Source: Nothopassalora personata
Lineage: Eukaryota; Ascomycota; Dothideomycetes; Mycosphaerellales; Mycosphaerellaceae
Direction: 5' to 3'
Length of the DNA stretch: 64,000 nt
Assembly (NCBI GenBank): GCA_033816765.1
Contig: CM066295.1
Span: 2,480,001-2,544,000, forward strand
Under the pieces are notes generated by a model, which searched no databases, was not told where the DNA came from, and saw only the letters and a program-made list of their open reading frames with translations. The position numbers and the translations under genes are program-made. This document shows, in pieces, positions 35,981-44,100 of the stretch. Positions within the stretch are counted from its first letter, which is position 1; each line of letters starts with the position of its first letter.

Positions 35981-36321
35981 TGTTGCGGTTGGGCCTTGTC
36001 CCTCGTCACGTGGGTGGCCTAGGAAGTGTCGATCCTCGATATGTCTCTAAAGTAGTGTGAACGAGAGTTCACTACAAGGTTGCAACTTAACACAAGAGTG
36101 TTGATTTGAGTTGAGCACGAGGCTCCTATCTACTCGTAAAGAAGCGTCGTCTATATAGTGCCATGTCTTGGCGTAACTGATCAGACTGAGCAGACTGATC
36201 ACTGAGCAGACTGAGCGAACTGATCACTGAGCTGATCAGTCTGAGCGAAGTCGACCTGCTCAGTTTCGGTCCTTCCCGAAGAATGAGTGGCTGTGGGTTC
36301 TTCCTGAACCGAACCGTAACA
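35981..36321 (-). repeat. 3' LTR of element E
   Basis: 341 bp. Contains CACGTG (36,007-36,012) and an internal array of CTGAGCAGA/CTGATCA units at 36,174-36,247 rich in TGATCA palindromes. Confidence 0.93.
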
Positions 36322-36381
36322 CCATCCCCCTCTTAGTCTAGTTCCGTCCCGGAACTTCTTACATAACCCGCTTGTCACCGT

Positions 36382-36990
36382 ATGTTTCGAGCTGCACCCG
36401 CAATGTCTTCCTCCAAATCGTTTTCTAAAACATCTCTTCGAAGAAAGGCGCTCGCCATCGATATTGAGAGAACCGGTGTTGAAATGGCTCCTTGTCATCA
36501 TTGCCGTGCCGCAAGGGTCCCTGCCCTCGCCGAGCGTCCGAAGTGCATCGTGTCGCCCCGTTCCGGAAAATGCTCAGAGTGTATACGCAAAGGATACTCC
36601 GATTGCGATGTGACACTTTCGGCACACGAGTGGACGAAATTTCGCGATATCCGTGACGGTCTCCAACGTGAGCTCGAGCGTGCGGAGGAGAAGGAGGTGG
36701 AGCTTCTCCATCAGCAAGCCGAGCTGGCCCAGCGTATCATACGCCAAAAGGCCAAGAAGATTTGTCTTCGCAAGCAGCTTCGCCTCGCATCCGGCAAGGC
36801 CGACGATGCCGTGGCGAAGGAGCTTGAAGAGCTTGAGGCTGAGGATCGGGAGGGGGAAGGTGCTGCTGGCGTTGAGACGACATCCTCTGGCAAGGAATTC
36901 GATCCTTGGCAGATGCCGCCTCAGGATTGGGAACAGCTGTGTGACCCTTCCTTTCCTTGGACCGTCCCTCCGCTGGCCTCCTTGTCGTAA
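36382..36990 (+). CDS. Antisense accessory protein of element E: Zn2Cys6-like cluster plus coiled coil (202 residues)
   Basis: Intact frame opposite to gag, starting 61 bp inside the 3' LTR and ending 109 bp before the gag stop. The start is the ATG at 36,382 (MFRAAPAMSS); the Met at residue 8 is an alternative. Six cysteines at 38, 41, 55, 64, 67 and 75 give C-X2-C-X13-C-X8-C-X2-C-X7-C. This resembles a fungal Zn2Cys6 binuclear cluster with a longer first loop; the core is GKCSECIRKGYSDCDV. Residues about 88-150 are a charged coiled coil (Glu/Lys/Leu-rich), and the tail is acidic with a Trp/Pro-rich end. Gal4-type regulators also pair a cluster with a coiled coil, so DNA binding and dimerisation are plausible but inferred. 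The protein family is not recognised by name. A RIP-destroyed relative is at 15,990-16,219. Confidence 0.75.
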   Translation: MFRAAPAMSSSKSFSKTSLRRKALAIDIERTGVEMAPCHHCRAARVPALAERPKCIVSPRSGKCSECIRKGYSDCDVTLSAHEWTKFRDIRDGLQRELERAEEKEVELLHQQAELAQRIIRQKAKKICLRKQLRLASGKADDAVAKELEELEAEDREGEGAAGVETTSSGKEFDPWQMPPQDWEQLCDPSFPWTVPPLASLS

Positions 36991-37099
36991 GTTCTTATCC
37001 AGTAGTCGTGTTTTTGTGTCGCTGTATTGACTTCTGTGTCCTAGGCCATCAAATCAAGAAGCCGCTGTTTGATGCCTTGCTGTCCTCAGGTTGTTTCTG

Positions 37100-38089
37100 C
37101 TAGGCAGATTTCGAGAAGAAGTTCTCGCATTCCTGGTATGTATTCTCTTCGCGAATCATTGCGTTGAACTCGCGGCTAACCATGTTCTTTTTCTTGCAGT
37201 TCTTTGCAAAGTGGCCTTGCTCGCCACATACGTAGCAGGTGGAACCTTTGCTCTTCAGCCCCCTTCCTGTCCTACGCTCCGTTACGTCCAATTCCATTGG
37301 ATCTCCGTAACTAGGGTCCTGACTTCTGGCCTTGAAGCCCCCTCTTCCGCCCGCGGCGGGTCTTTGGTATCCAGGCTGTACGAATCGGTCGTATCTCAAA
37401 TCCTGGAGCCTTTCGTCGATTTCCTTTGCTACCTTAATCATCGCCCCTAGCGTAACGACGCTGGCGTTTCGGGATAGCTCAGCTTTGACATTGTCCTTTA
37501 GTCCGAGGTAGAATTGCGATCGCAGTGCTGCGTCGTTCCATTCCAGGTCGGCGGCATATCCTTGGAACTCTGAGGCGTATAGCGCTACAGAAGTGGTCTG
37601 TCGAAGTTGTCGGATATGTCGGTCGGCGTATACCTCCTCATTAGGTATCCCGTATAGATCATCGAGTTTCGTCTCAAACTCGTCGTAGTCGTGAAAAATT
37701 TTTCGAGTCTCCGTTTTCGGTGTTTCCCCCTCACCCTGGTTATGGAGCCAGTCCTTGAGGTATGGTCGGAATCCTCTAGCTGCTTTTCCACGTAGGAAGG
37801 ATGCGGCGTACAAGACCTTGCTGGCCTCGCCTTGAAACTGGTGTGCGTTGAAGTGAAGGTACAACTGAACCTGCAGTTGAAAAGCCTCCAGTTTGTCCTT
37901 AGTCCCGTCGAACGTCTCCGGCGTGGACACCTTAGGTGCACGGTGGTGGTCCAATGGGTTCAGCATGCCCATAGGAGTGTTGTTGTTCTTGCTGCTTCCT
38001 GTAATCGACATTTCGCTCATTCGTTCCGTGATGCCAGTTGACTGTGGCTGTTGTCGTGACGGACTCCGGGTAGCGTCTCTCCCAGACAT
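37100..38089 (-). CDS. gag: Gag polyprotein of element E (329 residues)
   Basis: Capsid-nucleocapsid protein of the LTR element, expected to form virus-like particles in the cytoplasm. The ATG at 38,087-38,089 lies about 40 bp inside the 5' LTR. The retrotransposon gag core spans about residues 50-235 (KVSTPETFDGTKDKLEAFQL to the YGIPNEEVYADRHIRQLRQT region). A basic Gly/Arg-rich stretch is followed by one CCHC zinc knuckle at 285-298 (CYVCGEQGHFAKNC). The frame stops at TAG 37,100-37,102 with no protease or RT behind it. Its length is typical for a Ty3/gypsy gag. It differs from both family B gag and the chromovirus gag in this window, so the helper element is probably elsewhere in the genome. 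Confidence 0.92.
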   Translation of the reverse strand: MSGRDATRSPSRQQPQSTGITERMSEMSITGSSKNNNTPMGMLNPLDHHRAPKVSTPETFDGTKDKLEAFQLQVQLYLHFNAHQFQGEASKVLYAASFLRGKAARGFRPYLKDWLHNQGEGETPKTETRKIFHDYDEFETKLDDLYGIPNEEVYADRHIRQLRQTTSVALYASEFQGYAADLEWNDAALRSQFYLGLKDNVKAELSRNASVVTLGAMIKVAKEIDERLQDLRYDRFVQPGYQRPAAGGRGGFKARSQDPSYGDPMELDVTERRTGRGLKSKGSTCYVCGEQGHFAKNCKKKNMVSREFNAMIREENTYQECENFFSKSA

Positions 38090-38128
38090 ATAATCGATAG
38101 CACTCCCCGCGGCTTTTGGTGCTCAAAG

Positions 38129-38469
38129 TGTTGCGGTTGGGCCTTGTCCCTCGTCACGTGGGTGGCCTAGGAAGTGTCGATCCTCGATATGTCTCTAAAG
38201 TAGTGTGAACGAGAGTTCACTACAAGGTTGCAACTTAACACAAGAGTGTTGATTTGAGTTGAGCACGAGGCTCCTATCTACTCGTAAAGAAGCGTCGTCT
38301 ATATAGTGCCATGTCTTGGCGTAACTGATCAGACTGAGCAGACTGATCACTGAGCAGACTGAGCGAACTGATCACTGAGCTGATCAGTCTGAGCGAAGTC
38401 GACCTGCTCAGTTTCGGTCCTTCCCGAAGAATGAGTGGCTGTGGGTTCTTCCTGAACCGAACCGTAACA
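38129..38469 (-). repeat. 5' LTR of element E
   Basis: 341 bp, identical by eye to 35,981-36,321. The base after it (reading on minus) starts CTTTGAGCACC, with no TGG start of a usual tRNA primer site. Confidence 0.93.
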
Positions 38470-39241
38470 TTCTGATTCTAGTTCTGATTCTAGTTCTAAT
38501 TCTAGTTCTAATTCTAGTTCTAATGCTAGTTCTAATGCTAGTTCTAATGCTTTGGGTATAGGTCCTTCTAGTCCTTAGATCTTACTTGTTTCTTATAGTT
38601 ACTTATCTTCCCTTAACTTACCTTCTAGCCACGCGGTGTGTCACGGTTTACCTTTGCACAGACGCACTTCGGTGTCACGTGACCTCGGGCCCGATCTTAT
38701 CACGCGCTTCTCGCGACTTCTTACTTCTCTTCTTCGTAGAACTTACTCGATACTAAGGCTAATACACGTTTGCGCCCTGTTGCTGTCTTGTCCGTGTCAC
38801 GGTGGACTCGTCTTTAGATTTATTAGGTTACTAGTACTGACGCTCACTTGTCTTATAAGTGGCGTTTACGTTATTCGACCATCTAGCCCGCTCGATTAAT
38901 GCTAACATAGCTGTCCATTCCCTCGCTAGTTTCGTAGTATACGTTAGTATAGTACGACGGATGCGAGTCGCGGTTATTGACGTCATTATTACGGTCTCTA
39001 TTAGAAGGATCCTTTCGATCTTCATAAACTGTCGCTAGTAGGCCCTAGGACTACCTAACATCTTATATGTTAAGCTAAATAGTAGGGTGAGCTACTATGC
39101 TACTATAAGACCACCTTAGCTTATAGCGACTAACTAAGCTACCTATAATGCCCGGGCTTACTACTTTAGAACCTAAGGACAGGTTCGTAATAGGGGAGGA
39201 TATATTAACGACTAATTAGTTATATTAACCTTAGGTTTAGT
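38470..39241. repeat. Element D tail and unassigned RIP-affected sequence
   Basis: Begins with the second half of the 12-bp minisatellite (38,470-38,552), with several units drifted to TTCTAATGCTAG. A less AT-rich stretch at 38,630-38,900 still has CA/TG dinucleotides. A plus-strand frame (38,636-38,899) may be the C-terminal end of the element D protein. Nothing else is recognised. Confidence 0.4.
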
Positions 39242-39595
39242 TGTGTCGACCTTAGGTTTAGAGGGGGGGGGTCCCTTAGGTCTAACTTGCCCTAATTTCA
39301 TTTAGGTTTAATTGGACATTTAGGTAAGCTAGCGGGACCTAGTATAGCTGTTAAGATATATACTACGCAGTTAAGCATTGTAAGCATAGTATTAAGGCAA
39401 CAATTCAATTTATACCTCTCGAGTAGAGGGTATAGGGGTTTAGGTCCGCCAATCCTCTTGTTTTATCTAGCTACTGCGCTACTCGTCACGTGACCTGATT
39501 TCACGGTCCCGGGACCGGTAAATACCTCTACTTACATAAGCGCCGCTCTACACCACTACAACTTAGACAGGCCTATATAGGGTAGTTAGTAGACA
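39242..39595 (+). repeat. LTR-like repeat, right copy (partner 16,222-16,571)
   Basis: Starts TGTCGACCTTAGG and ends GTTAGTAGACA. Less mutated than the left copy (retains TCACGTGACC near 39,486). The family B copy B2 begins abruptly 4 bp after its end. Confidence 0.6.
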
Positions 39596-40976
39596 TTAAT
39601 AGCGTACACTCTTACTAGTAGCAATCGGGTCCCCTACGGCTCGTAGGCTCCTACTACTATTATCGTCGCCTTATCCTACATCTTCTCGTAGGTAGCGGTT
39701 ACGCGCCTTACTATAGGCTCGTCCTTTCTTAATAGGCATTTCTTCTAGAAAGATAGCTTACTTTATAGCGTAGGAAGCAAGTTCGACGTCTACTACGCTA
39801 CGCGTACGTAGTTACTACGTCGCGATAGCGTATCGGCTAGGTTACTCTTCCCCGACCTATACTATACTACGAAGTCGAAAGGTTATAGAAACGTCGCCTA
39901 TCGAGCTTACCTCCCGTTTAGCTACTTCACTATTATAAAACCCTATAGGTTCGTATAGTCGACTAGTACCTAAACCGTATACGATACGCCTTCGAGGTAC
40001 GGTCGCTAATGCTTAAATGCCTCTACTACTGCTAGTAGCTCTTAGTTATAGGTCTTATAATTGCACTCGGTAGGTATTATCTTACGAGAATGGAAGGCAA
40101 TTAGATGCTACTTAGTCCTAAATAGCTAAGAGATAATGCCTATAATTGCAAAACCTAAGGTATCCGTCTTAACCCTCGTACGTAACGAAGGATCGAAGTG
40201 CCTTAGGATAGATGCTCCGAGGAACCTAGCTTTTAGCCGTTAGAACGCTTACTCCTCGTAAGCGGACTATATAAGAGGCCCTTACTTCTTACTATTCTTA
40301 CATCCCTTTAGTAGGTCTATTAATAGCCTCGTAATCCTCGAGTACCCTTCGATAAAGCGCCTATAGAAGTTATAGAATCCTAGGAAGGATTGAACCTTAT
40401 AAAAACTTATAGGCGTAGGCTATTCCTCGATTACGGCTCCCCTACTCCTATCTATCGATACGCCTACGACACTTACGATAAATCCTAGGAACTCGGTATT
40501 CTCCTAGAAGAAGCTACACTTCTTTAGGTTCGTAAATAGGGCGAACTTTCGTAGCCTCTCTAGTACCGCGCGAACGGCTCGTACGTACTCCTTACGCGTT
40601 ACGCTATAGATAAGGATGTTATCTAGGTAGACTACGTAGATGTTATCTACTAACCTAGTAAGGGTCTTATTAATATACCCCTAAAAGGTAGCTAGTACGT
40701 TAGTTAACCTAAAAGGTATAACTAAGTACTCGTAGTAACCGTATCGCGTGCGAAACGTAGTCTTCTACTCGTCTCCTCGCTTAATAGGAATACGGTAGTA
40801 GGCATCCTATAGGTCGATTATAGTAAAGAGCCTAGCGCCCTATAGCCTATCTAAGGTCTTACTAATTAGGGGTAGTAGGTACCGGTTCTTTACTATAATC
40901 TCATTTAGGCCTCTATAATCTACATAGAGCCTAAGAGTACTATTCTTCTTTAGCACGAATAGGATAGGCGCACCCG

Positions 40977-41168
40977 TGACACGAGGCCTACGAGTGTAAG
41001 AGGGAAACGTAGGGTGTAGGGAATAGAGACGTAGTTAGACGAAGTATCTAGAGGTAACGCGCGAAGTACGAAAGATAAAGCAAAGCGCCGAGGCGTCGCG
41101 CTAGCGCCGGGAGATCACGTGACCCTGATCACGTGACCGAACATCCAAATCAAGGTCGCTTCGTGACA
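40977..41168 (-). repeat. 3' LTR of chromovirus A
   Basis: 192 bp. Contains two ATCACGTGACC units (41,114-41,124 and 41,128-41,138), E-box-type CACGTG sites. The pol frame ends inside it (TAG at 41,101-41,103). Confidence 0.95.
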
Positions 41169-44100
41169 GTACCCCCCCCTCCACGAGACGAGCTCCTGCG
41201 ACGTCGTTCAGGCTATTGCGTTGCGTGCCAGTTGCACTTGCGTGCTTGCTGGTATTGCTTGTTCGCTGCTCATCATATGACGGCTGACTGCTGGTGTGCG
41301 AGTGTTGTTGCATGGTCTCACCCATTGAAGAGGTAGGCCGCTTTGAAGAACTTCCATCCAGCCGAATGCCTTCTGCGAGTGAGTAGAAAGGAGGCGTGGA
41401 CTTCGTAGGCGGTGTGGCGTCTCCGGAGATCACTGCGAGACCATAAACTGAGACGCTAAATACGTGCGCCATGAACTCATCGTCAACCTCCGTAGGTCGT
41501 GGCTTGTCTGGGTATGCGCGGTGAAATTCTTGCACCAGCTCCTCAGCACCTGGCAGCAGTGAGGTGTATGGGCGTTCGCTCATTGTGCCGTCCTTCCACA
41601 AAACCTTGTACCAGACTTTGCGGTATTTTATCCTTGAGTCAACCACCTCTTGAACTTCCCATTCAGTCGATTCTTTACCATCTCTTACTATTTCGAGCGG
41701 CGGCGGCGGCGGCAGGTGCTGTCCAGGCAGCGGGTCTTCGGGTGCGCGGCGTAGGAGACTCGAGTGGAAAACATCGTGGAGGTGGGCGAGATCAGAGTTA
41801 GGTGGGAATCGCAGGCGGTAGGAACGGCGCCCAATAGGCTCGACGACTTCGAAGGGACCGAATGCTTTACTGTCGAGTTTCTTGGATGGTCGTGTAGTGC
41901 GGATGTTGCGTGCGTCGAGGAAGACTTTGTCGCCCTTTTGGAAATTTGGTGCGGGTGCACGTGCCACATTAGCTTGATCCGTGTTCTTGGCTTGGGTCCA
42001 AGCGTGCTCCGCTCGCATTTGCTCGAGCACGGCCTGTGTGAATTGCTCAAAGTCTCTGAGGTTGTCTGCAAAGGTGTCGGCTGCATCAAGCTGTTTCACC
42101 TTGTCTGCCGTGACTTGTGGACGGGCTTCAGATGGCTTCACATTCATCCCTAAGCTCGGGTGCCTTCCTGTGTTCGCAAAGAATGGTGTAACGCCTGTGC
42201 TGGCAGCTACATGGTTGTTCATCGCGAATTCCGCGGTCGGCAGCCAGTTAACCCAGTCGTCCTGGAGATAGTTACTGAAAGCTCGCAAGTATTGCTCTAA
42301 CGCTTGGTTAGTTCGCTCCGATTGACCGTCGGTCTCTGGGTGGAAGGAAGTTGACAGGTTTTGTTTGATGCCGAGCCGCTGGCAGAGTCGTTCCCAGAAG
42401 GCGCTTACAAACTGCGTCCCGCGGTCTGACACAAATATTTCTGCGACGCCGTGATGGGGCATAATGTAATGGTAGTACAGGTCAGCTGTGTGTTCTGCAT
42501 CCATACGGTCCGTAGGGATGAAGTGCACCTGCTTGGAGAGCATGTCTGTTACTGTCAGGATATTGGTGTATGTCTTGCCATCTCTGCGAGATTTGCTAGG
42601 CGGCAGGTCGACTATGAAGTCCATGGCGACGTGTTTCCAGACGTCCGGTGGTGTACGATGGGCGGAGAGCGTCCCTTGGTACCGTGAACGAGACGGTGTT
42701 GATCTCCTACAGATGTAGCAGTTGCGCACGTATTGGGTGATGTCTTTCTGCATGAAAGGCCACCATAGGTCATGGCGTAGAATCAGTTCGTGTGTGCGTG
42801 CCATGCCTTGATGCCCAGCAAGAGGCGCGTCATGGTAGCTCTGCACTATCTTTGTGCGTAGGTTGCGGTATTCCGGCACAAACAGCCTGTTGTTCACGTA
42901 CAGCCTCCCGTCTTGCATGCGGCACTCTGAAGCTGTAATCTTGCGCTGTTGCAGAAACTCAGACGTCTTGCGGTCGCGGAGATCTTTCTGAAGGCGCTTC
43001 ATACGCATGCTGAAGCGTGGGTCCTTGTAAGCTGTATTGAGCATTGAGAGCACGTTGTCGTCCGAGTCTGCTGGTTGCTGCAACTCCGGCCAGTCTTCCT
43101 TGGGAGTGTCTGGCTCGTTGGGCGTTGGCTGGTCAGGGACTGTCGCCAGATCTGACCCGTCTTCTAGCGCTTGTTCAGGTGCCTTATGCTCGTCATCTTT
43201 TAGGACTTCGGGGATGTTCGCATTCTCGTCGTCCGCATTCTCGTCGTTCGCTTTGTTGGCCAGCCTAGCGCTTCGTCGAGGTTCTGTAGGCGGGTCCGTG
43301 GTGATTGCGAATGCGGAGACTATATCCAGGTTATCCGGCTTCAAGATGGTTTGTTCGCGGTACTGTGTCCGTGCATCAACCCCTTCAGGCAGGTCTTGGG
43401 AGCGTCTCGTCAGGCTGTCCGGTTTGGTGCCCTGGACGCCCGGTCGATACGTGATCTTGAAGTTGAATTGTGACAGGAACTCGGCCCACCTAGCCTGGCG
43501 CTGGTTGAGTTGCTTCGTGGACATAAACCACTCCAGGTTCTTGTGATCTGACAGCACTCGGATGGGTTTCTGGTCATCCGCCTCTGGCACTAGTTCGTAC
43601 TGCCATTCTTCGAACGTCTTGACAATAGCGAGCAGCTCCTTGTCGTAGATGTCGTAGTTGCATTCTTGCGGACTCATCTTCTTGGAGAAGTAGGCTATCG
43701 GCTTGAGCAGAAACTCGCCTTCCTTCTCCGGATCTGGGTGCTTCTGGGACAGAACGCCTGCAGTTACGTAGTCTGACGCATCCGTCTCAATCCAAACTTC
43801 CAGTCCTGGTTGGAAGTGTGCCAGGATTGGTGCTGAGACGAATCGCTTCTTCAGCTTATCGAATGCTTGCTGGCATCCCTCGTCCCACTGCCAGGGTGTA
43901 TCTTTCTTTGTCAGTGCTGTGAGCTTGCGCACGACTCTTGAATACTCATAGATGAAGCGTCTGTAGAAACCACTGAACCCGAGGAACGCAAGGACGTCCT
44001 TGACGTTCCGGGGTGTCTCCCAGTTCTGGATTGCTTCAACCTTAACTGGATCCATCTCGATACCTTCGGTAGTGACAATAAGGCCAAGGTACTTGATCTT

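Larger units (their letters stand above)
35981..38469 (-). mobile_element. Non-autonomous LTR retrotransposon E (gag plus antisense accessory gene, no pol)
   Basis: 2,489 bp with two 341-bp LTRs that look identical, ends TGTTGCGG and CCGTAACA, and the target duplication TTCTG on both sides. A purine-rich tract (AGAGGGGGATGG on minus) abuts the left LTR, so the element reads on the minus strand with its 5' LTR on the right. It holds an intact gag (38,089-37,100) and a convergent plus-strand gene (36,382-36,990). No RT, RNase H or integrase is present, so it must be mobilised in trans. There are no RIP-type stops, so the insertion is recent relative to the surrounding decay. Confidence 0.93.

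Noticed and set aside
36199..36501. 100-codon minus-strand frame overlapping the LTR of element E
   Set aside because: Its C-terminal repeats come from the CTGA array in the LTR, and it overlaps the better supported accessory gene.
16222..39595. Treating the two LTR-like repeats as bounding a single 23-kb element
   Set aside because: No matching target duplication was found, and the contents are several unrelated nested elements, so solo LTRs are equally likely.
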